37,289 bases of DNA from Ectopseudomonas oleovorans (lineage in GTDB: Bacteria; Pseudomonadota; Gammaproteobacteria; Pseudomonadales; Pseudomonadaceae). Of this stretch, positions 15,988 through 23,466 are shown one piece after another. Positions within the stretch are counted from its first letter, which is position 1; the number at the start of each line of letters is the position of its first letter. The stretch covers positions 1-37,289 of the forward strand of contig NZ_QASO01000115.1 of the NCBI RefSeq assembly GCF_003052605.1. Reading direction: 5' to 3'. The translations under genes and the position numbers were made by a program. The notes beneath the pieces were generated by a model. It had not been told where the DNA came from, did not search any database, and saw only the letters and a list, made by a program, of their open reading frames with translations.

Positions 15988-16166
15988 GATCTGCTCCTAC
16001 GATTTCGTATTATATTACATACTATGTATTTACATACTATATTTAATTGATGTAAAGCGCGTTTAAAGCAAATAAATCAGATAAAATAATGGAGCATTAT
16101 TTAATCAGATGGCAAAAACGGTCGCTTGACAACCGTTTTCCAGTACACAAAGGGCAATCTCGGGCG
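15988..16166. other. Resolution site region (rst) between tnpT and tnpS
   Basis: An AT-rich interval between the divergent resolution genes, where Tn4651 carries its rst site. It contains an 11-bp direct repeat TTACATACTAT (16015-16025 and 16030-16040) and the inverted motif ATACATAGTATG across 16016-16035, with another TGTAA at 16051. These are plausible TnpS/TnpT sites and also overlap both promoters, suggesting autoregulation. The exact crossover point is not determinable here. Confidence 0.7.
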
Positions 16167-17138
16167 ATGAAGGATGTCGGTCGCTATCTGCAAGCCGGTA
16201 CGCGGGAAAACACTCGCCGCAGCTACCAATCGGCCATCGAGCACTTCGAAGTGACTTGGTGCGGCTTCCTGCCCGCCACCAGCGACAGCATCGTGCGCTA
16301 CCTGGTGGACTACGCCGACACCCTAAGCCTTAGCACGCTCAAACAGCGCCTGGCCGCCCTGGCCCAGTGGCATATCGCCCAGGGCTTTCCTGATCCGACC
16401 AAGACGCCCACGGTGCGACAGGTGCTCAAAGGCATCCGCACATTGCATCCGGCGCAAACGAAGCAGGCTGCACCGTTGCAGTTGCAACACCTGGAGCAGG
16501 CGGTTCACTGGCTGAATCAGGAAGCCGAACGGGCTCGGCAGTCCGGAAACTTGACAAGCCTGCTGCGCAGTCGGCGCGATGCGGCGCTGCTGCTGATCGG
16601 CTTCTGGCGCGGCTTTCGCAGCGACGAACTCTGTCGACTGCAGGTCGAGCATATCCAGGCCGAGGCCGGTGCTGGCATGAGCCTGTTCCTGCCGCAGAGC
16701 AAGGGTGACCGGGAAAACCTCGGCACGACCCATTACGCACCGGCCCTGAAACGCCTCTGCCCGGTACAGGCCTATCTCGACTGGATCAGTGTTGCCGGCA
16801 TCACCCGCGGCGCAGTGTTCCGCCGGCTGGATCGCTGGGGGCGGCTGAGCGACGAGGCCTTGCATCCTGGCAGCCTGATCAGCTTGTTACGGCACATCCT
16901 ACAGCGCGCCGGGATACCGGCTGAGCTGTACACCAGCCATTCGCTGCGCCGTGGCTTCGCCACCTGGGCCACGGCCAACGGCTGGGATCTCAAGGCGCTG
17001 ATGACCTACGTGGGTTGGAAGGACATCAAGTCGGCCATGCGCTACATCGACCCCGCCATCTCCTTTGGCGGCCTGGCGGCGAAACCCGCCCTTGAACTGA
17101 TTACTGGCACTTTGACGCAACTGCCAGCTTCTCACTAA
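16167..17138 (+). CDS. tnpS: TnpS tyrosine recombinase (cointegrate resolvase)
   Basis: A phage-integrase-family recombinase that resolves Tn4651-type cointegrates. With the ATG at 16167 it has 323 residues; an in-frame ATG at 16089 would add 26 residues but would eat into the rst region. The N-terminal core-binding domain has RENTRRSYQSAIEHF. The catalytic residues are Arg151 (GFRSDEL), His258 and Arg261 (HSLRRG) and nucleophile Tyr293 (MRYID). It is divergent from tnpT. The next gene begins only 29 bp after its stop and may be read from the same promoter. Confidence 0.92.
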   Translation: MKDVGRYLQAGTRENTRRSYQSAIEHFEVTWCGFLPATSDSIVRYLVDYADTLSLSTLKQRLAALAQWHIAQGFPDPTKTPTVRQVLKGIRTLHPAQTKQAAPLQLQHLEQAVHWLNQEAERARQSGNLTSLLRSRRDAALLLIGFWRGFRSDELCRLQVEHIQAEAGAGMSLFLPQSKGDRENLGTTHYAPALKRLCPVQAYLDWISVAGITRGAVFRRLDRWGRLSDEALHPGSLISLLRHILQRAGIPAELYTSHSLRRGFATWATANGWDLKALMTYVGWKDIKSAMRYIDPAISFGGLAAKPALELITGTLTQLPASH

Positions 17139-17167
17139 CATCGACGCACGACAGGAGTGAAGGTGCA

Positions 17168-17911
17168 ATGAGTACGCAGACCAGCATCGAATGGACGGAA
17201 ATGACCTGGAACCCGGTGGTGGGCTGCACCAAGGTATCGCCGGGTTGCAAACACTGCTATGCCGAGAACATGGCCCACCGCCTGCAAGCCATGGGCACGC
17301 CGGGTTACGAGAACGGTTTCCGCCTGAGCCTGCGGCCGGAAAAGCTTCAGGAACCGCTGCAGCGCAAGAAACCGACCATCTACTTTGTCAACTCGATGTC
17401 CGACCTGTTCCACGAGCAGGTGCCGGACGAGTACATCGACCAGGTGTTCGAGGTGATTCGCCAGGCGTCTCAACACACCTTCCAGATTCTCACCAAGCGT
17501 GCCGAGCGCTTGGCCGACTACTTCAGCCAGCGGACTCCGCCCGTGAACGCCTGGCTGGGAGTATCGGTCGAGGACAAAGCCTATGGCGTGCCGCGCATAG
17601 ACTGCCTGCGCCGCATAGACGCAACAATCCGCTTCCTCTCGGCCGAACCCTTGCTGGAGGATCTGGGCGAGTTGGATTTGACCGACATCCACTGGGTCAT
17701 CGTTGGCGGTGAGTCGGGTGGCAAGGCGCGTCCCATGAAGGAGGAATGGGTCGACAACATTCATCGCCAGTGCGATGAATTCGGTTCGGCCTTCTTCTTC
17801 AAACAATGGGGCGGTTGGGGAGCCGATGGCGTTAAACGCTCGAAGAAAGCCAACGGCCGGCTCCTGAATGGCCAAACCTGGGATGAGATCCCGCTGCTCA
17901 ACCTCGCCTGA
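17168..17911 (+). CDS. Three-Cys-motif DUF5131 (phage Gp37/Gp68) family protein
   Basis: A 247-residue protein of the Gp37/Gp68 (DUF5131) family. The N-terminal signature WNPVVGCTKVSPGCKHCYAE carries Cys20, Cys27 and Cys30. The C-x6-C-x2-C pattern followed by YAE resembles a radical-SAM iron-sulfur site with altered spacing. Other family motifs are NSMSDLFH, ILTKR, WLGVSVE and FLSAEPLL, then VGGESG and FFFKQWG. The enzymatic activity is not established. It is followed 22 bp later by the TcmP gene, its usual neighbour, and both start right after tnpS. The ATG at 17168 follows GGAGTGAAGGTG. Confidence 0.88.
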   Translation: MSTQTSIEWTEMTWNPVVGCTKVSPGCKHCYAENMAHRLQAMGTPGYENGFRLSLRPEKLQEPLQRKKPTIYFVNSMSDLFHEQVPDEYIDQVFEVIRQASQHTFQILTKRAERLADYFSQRTPPVNAWLGVSVEDKAYGVPRIDCLRRIDATIRFLSAEPLLEDLGELDLTDIHWVIVGGESGGKARPMKEEWVDNIHRQCDEFGSAFFFKQWGGWGADGVKRSKKANGRLLNGQTWDEIPLLNLA

Positions 17912-17933
17912 TCACCACGACAAGGACTACTCG

Positions 17934-19253
17934 ATGGCCAAGGATGACGAAAAATACCGGTGGGATTGGGCGAGCCAGACTTTTCCAACCATCGACCCGC
18001 ACAGCAAGATCAAACACCAGATCATCGATGAGTACATTCAGACTTACATTGATGTCCTGATGCGCAATCAGCAGATGCCTGCGCTGGGCCTGTCGGTCGT
18101 CGATGGCTTTAGTGGCGGTGGTATCTACAACGATGACGCGGGTGGCAAGCACTTCGGATCGCCGGTGATCGCCCTGGAGGCAATTCAAGAATCCGAAGTT
18201 CGCAATAACCTTGGCCGTATTAAACCCCGTCCCATCCGCTCCCAGCATTATTTTGTCGATGTGAAGAAAGACAACATCGACTGTCTGCACGCCGTCCTGG
18301 CCAGCCGAGGCCACAGCCAGCGCTTCGGCCGCGATGTACACCTGCATACCGCCGAGTTCACCCAGGCGTTACCGGCGATCGCCCACAACCTCAAATCGTT
18401 CGGCATGAGCGAGCGGGTTCTGTTTCTGCTGGATCAGTACGGCTACAGCGACGTGCCGTTCTCCAAGATCAAATGGATCTTTCAGAACATAGCCAATGCC
18501 GAGGTGCTGCTGACCTTCAATGTCGACTTCCTGGTGGCCTATCTCTCCGACCGCCAGGCCAATCGAAAGGCCATCTCCAATATCGACTTGGAACGGCATA
18601 TCCCATGGGACATGCTTAAGCACCTGAAGGCGCATAACCCGCGCGATTGGCAGTACCTGATTCAACGCTGCCTATCCGACGGGATCAAGGAGGAAACCGG
18701 CGCACCGTTCATGACCATCTTTTTCATCCGCCCCGTGGGCGCCAACCCCATGGCGTACTGGTTCATCCACTTGGCGAAGAGCTACCGCGCCAATGACGTG
18801 ATGAAGAAGATCCACTGGAAGTACGGCAACAACTTCTCCCACATGCTGTCTCCCTCATGCTTCTTTGGCTATGACGCCAATCGCGACATCAAGGTGACGG
18901 ATCAGCAAGAGCTGATATTCGAGGAGGAGCATCAGTTCGATATCGTCACGGATACCCGCATCCGAGGTGAACTGTCGGAGTTGCTGCCCAAGCAGGTTTA
19001 CGAGGTTGAACAGCAATCGTTTGGAAGCCTAATGAGTGGGCTTGCCAATTACACGATGGCGGACGAGTCACGGGTGAAGCAGGCTCTGGATATTGCAGTC
19101 TCCAATGGTGATCTCCTCGCCGTGGACAAGGACGGTAAGAAAAAACGCCGCAAGGGCAGCAGTATCAAGATAACCGATACCCTAGTGGCCCCACCCCAGC
19201 GGCCCTTTTTCTTTCTGCCACCGCCTCCGAAAGCGAAGGTGGATGAGTCTTGA
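17934..19253 (+). CDS. tcmP: Three-Cys-motif partner protein TcmP
   Basis: A 439-residue cytoplasmic protein of the TcmP family, named for its conserved linkage to three-Cys-motif DUF5131 proteins. Visible family features are HSKIKHQIIDEYI, the glycine-rich VVDGFSGGG near residue 60 (methyltransferase-like), and LFLLDQYGYSDVPF near residue 165, where DQYG stands in the place of a catalytic DPPY-type motif. This suggests an SAM-dependent methyltransferase-like fold, not a proven activity. The ATG at 17934 follows AAGGA by seven bases; an earlier in-frame start would overlap the DUF5131 gene. The tail is basic and Pro-rich. Confidence 0.87.
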   Translation: MAKDDEKYRWDWASQTFPTIDPHSKIKHQIIDEYIQTYIDVLMRNQQMPALGLSVVDGFSGGGIYNDDAGGKHFGSPVIALEAIQESEVRNNLGRIKPRPIRSQHYFVDVKKDNIDCLHAVLASRGHSQRFGRDVHLHTAEFTQALPAIAHNLKSFGMSERVLFLLDQYGYSDVPFSKIKWIFQNIANAEVLLTFNVDFLVAYLSDRQANRKAISNIDLERHIPWDMLKHLKAHNPRDWQYLIQRCLSDGIKEETGAPFMTIFFIRPVGANPMAYWFIHLAKSYRANDVMKKIHWKYGNNFSHMLSPSCFFGYDANRDIKVTDQQELIFEEEHQFDIVTDTRIRGELSELLPKQVYEVEQQSFGSLMSGLANYTMADESRVKQALDIAVSNGDLLAVDKDGKKKRRKGSSIKITDTLVAPPQRPFFFLPPPPKAKVDES

Positions 19254-19259
19254 GACCGA

Positions 19260-19430
19260 GCAACGGCATGAAACTTGGGGCTTACCCGGTACTGGAAGAG
19301 GATGTGGCCCGGCTGTCGCCGCTGATCTACGAACACATCAACATACTCGGTCGGTATGTCCTTTGCGGTACCGGAAGAGGTCGCCCGCGGCGAGCTGCGT
19401 CCGCTGCGCAACCCTGACTACGACCTGTAA
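19260..19430 (+). pseudogene. 3' remnant of a second Tn3-family transposase gene
   Basis: Only the last ~55 codons of a TnpA survive: GAYPVLEEDVARLSPLIYEH, then INILGRY, and after a one-base insertion near 19357 the rest reads SFAVPEEVARGELRPLRNPD and stops at 19430. The RGELRPLRNP ending is typical of Tn3-family transposase C termini. It is unrelated in sequence to the tnpA at 34142-37156, so it is the scar of another Tn3-type element that once inserted here. Confidence 0.8.
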
Positions 19431-19442
19431 TCCACCCGAGCT

Positions 19443-19661
19443 CTACGGGCAACACCCACGCAGCTGCTGCTGGATCGGCGGCCACTTCACCGAGCCGAAC
19501 GAACAGAACACGCAGCATTCCCCCGGATTGGGGCGCAGCAGCGCCTTGCAGTTGCTGCACTCGTAATAGAACTGGCAGGCGTCCGCGGGCATGGTTTCCG
19601 GCTTGGCGAAGCCGCAGAGCGGGCAGGTCGCCGTGAGCTCGTTGTCGCCGGTGAGCAGCAC
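19443..19661 (-). CDS. GDCCVxC-domain-like Cys-rich small protein
   Basis: A roughly 72-residue Cys-rich protein: TCPLCGFAKPETMPADACQF, then YECSNCKALLRPNPGECCVF and a CSFGSVKWPP ending. This is the pattern of the GDCCVxC family, small proteins common in heavy-metal islands; here GECC replaces GDCC. Several CxxC pairs could bind metal. The start is uncertain: the open frame continues upstream into a degraded P-type ATPase fragment and the GTG at 19661 is only one choice. It may be a chance fusion and not translated efficiently. The TAG stop is at 19443, converging with the TnpA remnant. Confidence 0.6.
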   Translation of the reverse strand: MLLTGDNELTATCPLCGFAKPETMPADACQFYYECSNCKALLRPNPGECCVFCSFGSVKWPPIQQQLRGCCP

Positions 19662-19800
19662 CGTGCGCAGACCATCTTGCGCTGCGCACTGACCGCCTCG
19701 ACAGCATCCGCCCGCAGTGTGTCGCCGAGAGCAAGCACGCCCGTCGAGGGCTACTGCGATGACCGTTCGGCCTACCTCCTCCAGCGTGCGAATGCGATAT
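19640..19800 (-). pseudogene. Frameshifted fragment of a P1B-type ATPase
   Basis: Read leftward across two one-base shifts, the sequence gives LEEVGRTVIAVALDGR, then VLALGDTLRADAVEAVSAQR, then KMGLRTVLLTGDNE. These are the conserved segments just before and including the TGDN motif of the ATPase nucleotide/hinge region. A base is missing after AAGATGG and another shift occurs near 19740. The fragment has no ATP-binding or phosphorylation site left. It runs straight into the GDCCVxC-like ORF. The intact copA at 31000-33456 is a different sequence. Confidence 0.7.
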
Positions 19801-19946
19801 ATACGCTTCATAAAAATGGGCATATAGGTTCCAAAAGGCCTGATGCTCGAAACCTCGCAGAGGTGCCGGCAACCTTCAGCGTCATATAACGTGCCTCTGA
19901 GCCGGGTCCACCTCATCCACCATCTCCCGGAATGTCTGATCAGCGC

Positions 19947-19977
19947 TTGACCTTGCCACCATGGTAAGGATTACGCT
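19947..19977 (+). promoter_or_regulatory. CueR-type MerR-family promoter/operator 1
   Basis: A -35 TTGACC (19947-19952) and a -10 TACGCT (19972-19977) are 19 bases apart, and the spacer contains CCTTGCC-N5-GGTAAGG, the classic copper-responsive CueR operator form. The half-sites are identical to those in front of copA. It points rightward toward the gene at 20115, about 140 bp downstream. The rest of 19980-20114 shows no gene. Confidence 0.78.
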
Positions 19978-20114
19978 ACTACTGAAGTCTAGTGATCGGC
20001 ACACAAGCCTCGCATTTGAATGTGGCCCATCAGCTCCTTCGCATCATTCGTCACAGGACGGATTTTGAACTAACGTAAGAACCAGTAACTAAGCTGCTCC
20101 TCTGAATTGAGGAA

Positions 20115-20495
20115 ATGATAATTGTGATGACTCGAAGACGGGATAGAACGCTAATCAAGCTGCTCATGGCGCTGCTTCTGTTTATGGGGGCAGCCCATGG
20201 CAGCACCCAGGAATTCAACCCTGGGTCGGCGAGTTCATCCCTCAATTGCTTGGTCATGCAAGGAATGCAGACTGAGACCGACACGCAAGTAGGCGGTTTG
20301 TGTCCTTACATGGATGATCAAATGTCCTGCTCGATCAGTTGCGCTGCCTCTTATACTGGAGCAGTAACAAGCATTGTCGACTCATCGCCCGTCAACACTT
20401 CGCCGCAACACGATTATTACACCTCCCTCCTTGGCCGCATGGCCGTCGCTCCCGATCCTTTTCCTCCTAAGCAGACTGTTCTGATCAATCTCTGA
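20115..20495 (+). CDS. Secreted Cys/Met-containing protein of the copper island
   Basis: A 126-residue (122 from the ATG at 20127) protein with an N-terminal signal peptide or anchor (RRRDRTLIKLLMALLLFMGA). The mature part has NCLVMQGM, CPYMDDQMSCSISC and a Pro-rich end. Cys and Met spacing suggests metal contact in the periplasm. Its architecture resembles the protein at 29947-30285 (QMS segment, paired Cys, then HDY/HDF and a PP ending). I do not know a named family. It is the first gene downstream of CueR operator 1. The start codon is uncertain because GAGGA sits too close to the first ATG. Confidence 0.65.
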   Translation: MIIVMTRRRDRTLIKLLMALLLFMGAAHGSTQEFNPGSASSSLNCLVMQGMQTETDTQVGGLCPYMDDQMSCSISCAASYTGAVTSIVDSSPVNTSPQHDYYTSLLGRMAVAPDPFPPKQTVLINL

Positions 20496-20656
20496 AGCTG
20501 TATCTGAAGCTATTCGTTGACGTCCGCTGGGCGTCTGTTTAGACGAAAAAATTTGGATATGGTCGCCGACATTTTGATTGTTGTTCATGCCGACAAGCAT
20601 GCGGAAGCAATTCCCTGAATCGCCAGGGACCGCTATCCGCTTGAGGAGAGTGCCCA

Positions 20657-20986
20657 ATGAAAAAACTGAAACTTTTGCTTGTGCCTGTATCGATACGCAC
20701 AAGACGAGCCACAGCTCTACTCGCTGCAGTGGCGCTGCTCGTGGCTGGAGGTATGGCTCATGCCGCTCAGGAACAAGCCATACAAGGGGTACAGGGCGAT
20801 ATTCAGCAGATCCCGGTCGAGACCTACCACTACGGGATGAAGCTGGATATTGCCCGGGTCTTGTCCATCAGCGATACGAGCCAGGAGTGCGGCGTTGTGC
20901 CTTCGATCATGCGGTACGAAGACAGCAGCGGAGCCCCACGGGCCTTGGAGTATCAGATTTATGGCGGCGGTTGTTCTGATAATTGA
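20657..20986 (+). CDS. DUF2790 family periplasmic protein
   Basis: A 109-residue precursor with a signal peptide cleaved after about GGMAHA (residues 30-36). The mature domain PVETYHYGMKLDIARVLSIS, then CGVVPSIMRYEDSSG and LEYQIYGGGC, matches DUF2790, a small Pseudomonas periplasmic family often seen with copper-inducible genes. Function is unknown. A good GAGGAG ribosome-binding site precedes the ATG. The 160-bp gap before it holds a small palindrome (CATGC/GCATG near 20587) but no evident promoter of its own. Confidence 0.82.
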   Translation: MKKLKLLLVPVSIRTRRATALLAAVALLVAGGMAHAAQEQAIQGVQGDIQQIPVETYHYGMKLDIARVLSISDTSQECGVVPSIMRYEDSSGAPRALEYQIYGGGCSDN

Positions 20987-21021
20987 GCGGATGCGCCTGA
21001 ACCAACCTTGAGGACTACACC

Positions 21022-21306
21022 ATGATCAAGAACACGACGCTTTACCTAAAAGGCTTGTTGCAGCACCACCCACTGATTGCGGGACTTGCGGTTGCCGTAG
21101 CGTTCACTCTGCTGTTTAACCTGGGCGGCCTGTTTGCTGTAGCCACCCTGCCTGTTCTGCTTTCTGTTCTGCCGTGCCTGGTGATGGTCTGGCTCTGCAT
21201 GAAGAGCATGGGTGGCGAGACCTGCAAACAAGAAGTTCCAGAGCAATCATCGCTAACCCGAATGAACGAAACCACTGTTGTCGATCAGGAGAACCGCCAT
21301 GCGTAA
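21022..21306 (+). CDS. Small two-helix membrane protein
   Basis: A 94-residue protein with two adjacent hydrophobic segments (about residues 17-38 and 39-60), then CMKSMGGETC and a polar tail. The Cys/Met pairs at the end of the second helix suggest a metal contact. It resembles short DUF2933-like proteins of copper clusters but I cannot assign it firmly. Its 3' end overlaps the Met-rich peptide gene by eight bases, so both are translated together. A TGAGGA ribosome-binding site lies about 8 bases upstream. Confidence 0.65.
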   Translation: MIKNTTLYLKGLLQHHPLIAGLAVAVAFTLLFNLGGLFAVATLPVLLSVLPCLVMVWLCMKSMGGETCKQEVPEQSSLTRMNETTVVDQENRHA

Positions 21307-21574
21307 CGCCCTTATCTATACCGCCGCACTTGCCTCCGCAATAACGTTTGGTACGGCTTCCGTTGCTATTGCCGAGGCGTCCAAGGATACCGCCAAGAGC
21401 GGTTCCGAGATGATGATGGGAGAAGGCATGCACATGATGGACGGCAATAAAATGCCAATGATGGGAATGATGCAGGAGATGAATTCAATGATGAAGAACT
21501 GCAACGAAATGATGGAAAACATGAACAAGCAGATGAGTAAGGAGGCGGGTCAAGGCGACAGCAAGGCGCAGTAA
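21299..21574 (+). CDS. Methionine-rich periplasmic peptide
   Basis: A 91-residue precursor: a signal peptide ending around residue 25 (SVAIA) and a short mature part with 18 methionines among about 65 residues (SEMMMGEGMHMMDGNKMP, then MMGMMQEMNSMM). Met-rich clusters with a His bind Cu(I) and Ag(I) in oxidizing periplasm, as in PcoE/SilE- and CusF-like proteins, so it is likely a metal sponge or chaperone. The ATG at 21299 follows CAGGAG; the ORF's earlier start is not needed. It is coupled to the upstream membrane protein. Confidence 0.8.
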   Translation: MRNALIYTAALASAITFGTASVAIAEASKDTAKSGSEMMMGEGMHMMDGNKMPMMGMMQEMNSMMKNCNEMMENMNKQMSKEAGQGDSKAQ

Positions 21575-21593
21575 AGAGCTCGTTGCTTGCCAC

Positions 21594-21622
21594 CCCCTCT
21601 AAAAGCCTCCGGCGTAGAGGGG
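21594..21622. terminator. Hairpin after the Met-rich peptide gene
   Basis: A perfect 8-bp stem, CCCCTCTA/TAGAGGGG, with a 13-base loop lies 20 bases after the stop at 21574. There is no T-run, so it could be a weak or Rho-dependent terminator or a 3' RNA stabilizer between the peptide gene and the downstream methyltransferase. Confidence 0.45.
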
Positions 21623-21730
21623 AATAAGTGAATGGCGCCGGGTACGGCACCGTCAGCGGTGTCGATACCCGGACGCTTCGAGATTTTCGCTACACAGTTC
21701 CACTGCCGATCGATAGGAAGGAGCCTGACC

Positions 21731-22393
21731 ATGAATGACTTCGCCATGCACTACGGGCACTGGGTCTGGGTGCTGGTGATGGTATTGATTGCCTCCTGGC
21801 TTCTCTACCGCTTTGCCGCCCCACGCAGCTGGCGTGAGTGGACGGGCGCCGGCCTGGTGCAAGCGTTCATCATCGCGTTATACGCCGAGATGTATGGCTT
21901 CCCGTTGACCATCTATCTGCTGACGGGGTTTCTGGGCATCGATCTTCCTCTGACGGGCTATTCCGGGCATCTCTGGGCCACCTTGCTGGGCTACGGCAGC
22001 CTCGGCGCCACGCTGGAAATGCTGCTGGGCGGAGTATTCATCGTCATTGGTCTGATGCTGTTGATCCGCGGCTGGGTTCAGGTCTACTACGCCAGCCTGG
22101 AGGGCCAGTTGGCCACCCAAGGCGTCTACAGTCTGGTCCGTCACCCGCAGTACACAGGGATCATGCTGGCCGTTTTCGGTCAGATCATCCATTGGCCAAC
22201 GATCATCACCTTGCTGTTGTTTCCGGTGATCGTCTTTGCCTATGTTCACCTGGCCAGGCGGGAAGAATCAGTGTTGACGGCGCGGTTCGGCGAGGCCTAT
22301 CAAGCCTATCGCCGGCACCTACCGATGTTCTTTCCACGCCGGCAGGAGTGGGGGCGGTTTCTCCACGCACTGTTCTTTCCCCATCCCAAATAG
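21731..22393 (+). CDS. ICMT-family membrane methyltransferase
   Basis: A 220-residue polytopic membrane protein with four to five hydrophobic helices. The C-terminal module with LATQGVYSLVRHPQYTGIML, then ARREESVLTARFGEAYQAYR matches the isoprenylcysteine carboxyl methyltransferase-like (PEMT/ICMT) fold; RHPxYxG and the later Glu pair bind SAM. Bacterial members methylate lipids or small thiols/chalcogens; the substrate is not predictable. Genes of this family recur in metal-resistance islands. The ATG at 21731 has AAGGAG upstream. It is the last rightward gene and converges on the one at 22488. Confidence 0.85.
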   Translation: MNDFAMHYGHWVWVLVMVLIASWLLYRFAAPRSWREWTGAGLVQAFIIALYAEMYGFPLTIYLLTGFLGIDLPLTGYSGHLWATLLGYGSLGATLEMLLGGVFIVIGLMLLIRGWVQVYYASLEGQLATQGVYSLVRHPQYTGIMLAVFGQIIHWPTIITLLLFPVIVFAYVHLARREESVLTARFGEAYQAYRRHLPMFFPRRQEWGRFLHALFFPHPK

Positions 22394-22487
22394 CCGGATG
22401 CTGCGGAAAACTTCGTCCCACCTCTGCGCGGGACAACCATGCCGCGTCGCCCCGGCCTTCCTTGCTTGCCTTTGAGCCGCGGCTGCA

Positions 22488-23396
22488 TCACTCCAGAGTC
22501 TGACCGGCTTTGGCGATCGCGCTCCAGGTCGTGCCGGCGTCCTTTGATAGATAGACGTCACGTTTGAAGGTCGCCGTCGCCCATTCCTTTGGCTGGACTG
22601 GGTTCTGTGCAAGATAGGCGATAGCGTCCTCATCCAGCTCAGGCACGCCGAGCGGGGTAATCTCGCGCGTCTTCAGATCCAGCCTGGATAGCTTGGCCGC
22701 GTCGCCGTAGCTACCGAACCATAGGCTGCTGCCATCAAGACTGAAGGTGACGCTCACTACCTGTTCGCCTTCGACGACCGCCCTGAAGCGTTGACCCGCA
22801 TCGCGCGACAGGTACAGGCCCGCTCCGGTCGCCACCGCGACCAGCCGGTGGTCGCTCGGATGCACCGCCAGTGCGGTCGGCGCCTCGCCAATTCCCTGCG
22901 CGGATGCGCGCTGCCAATTGGCTCCATCGTTGCGGCTGTAATACAAGCCCGGGACGCTCATCCGCGAATTCGGACGGGTGTTGTAGACATATAGGGTTGC
23001 GCTATCGTAACCGCTGGCCAGCAGGTGGAAGTCCGACTCGCCTTGTAGGCCCAGTTGCTGCCACGTGCGCCCTCCATCGCTGCTCTTGATCACTCCGAAC
23101 GGATTGACCAGACCGCTGCCGCGGGCTGGGTGGCCGCTGCTGTAGATCGCCTGGCGCGTCACCGAATAGCCCATATAGTCGTGTGCAGGTCCGGGTGCCT
23201 TGCTCCAGCGCCCTTGGCTATAGACGGCCAGGCCGTGGTGACTGGGAATGGACAGCTGTTGACCATCCGGGCTGAACGCCAGTCCGTGTACATGTTCTAG
23301 GGTGACCGCTGCATCGCCGCAGGCGGCGACAATGGTGACGGCGGCTAGCAGCCCGAGTCTAGCTGCGCCGCGTAGTAGGAATATCAGAGCCATCAT
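22488..23396 (-). CDS. Lipoprotein with BNR/sortilin-type beta-propeller
   Basis: A 302-residue lipoprotein precursor. The signal ends in a lipobox VAAC with Cys26. The rest is repeats of a propeller: HGLAFSPDG, KSSDGGRTWQQLG, YSRNDGANWQRA, LSRDAGQRF and LSKDAGTTWSAI, the Asp-box (BNR) repeats of sialidase/sortilin propellers. It resembles proteins annotated as F510_1955 family glycosylhydrolase, although no hydrolase active site is evident. It lies downstream of the cus operon terminator, so it should have its own promoter in 23397-23437. The ATG at 23396 follows GGAG; the longer frame upstream overlaps the terminator. Confidence 0.78.
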   Translation of the reverse strand: MMALIFLLRGAARLGLLAAVTIVAACGDAAVTLEHVHGLAFSPDGQQLSIPSHHGLAVYSQGRWSKAPGPAHDYMGYSVTRQAIYSSGHPARGSGLVNPFGVIKSSDGGRTWQQLGLQGESDFHLLASGYDSATLYVYNTRPNSRMSVPGLYYSRNDGANWQRASAQGIGEAPTALAVHPSDHRLVAVATGAGLYLSRDAGQRFRAVVEGEQVVSVTFSLDGSSLWFGSYGDAAKLSRLDLKTREITPLGVPELDEDAIAYLAQNPVQPKEWATATFKRDVYLSKDAGTTWSAIAKAGQTLE

Positions 23397-23437
23397 CGCG
23401 TCTCCAAGTGAGGGCCATCTGTGCCAAGGCCTCTTTC

Positions 23438-23466
23438 GAAAAAAGAGGCGCCTGATCCAGGCGCCT
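23438..23466 (-). terminator. Intrinsic terminator of the cop-cus operon
   Basis: On the minus strand a perfect 9-bp stem (AGGCGCCTG/CAGGCGCCT) with a 3-base loop is followed by CTTTTTTC. It lies about 130 bp after the cusF stop and matches the direction of the whole leftward operon. The 23467-23599 interval shows no gene. Confidence 0.88.

Noticed and set aside
16089..16166. 26-codon N-terminal extension of TnpS
   Set aside because: It would overlap the rst region, has a weak ribosome-binding site, and the shorter form has the length I expect for TnpS; the longer start is not excluded.
19327..19872. 181-codon minus-strand ORF overlapping the GDCCVxC region
   Set aside because: Out-of-frame; the Cys-pattern protein and the ATPase motifs appear in the other frames.
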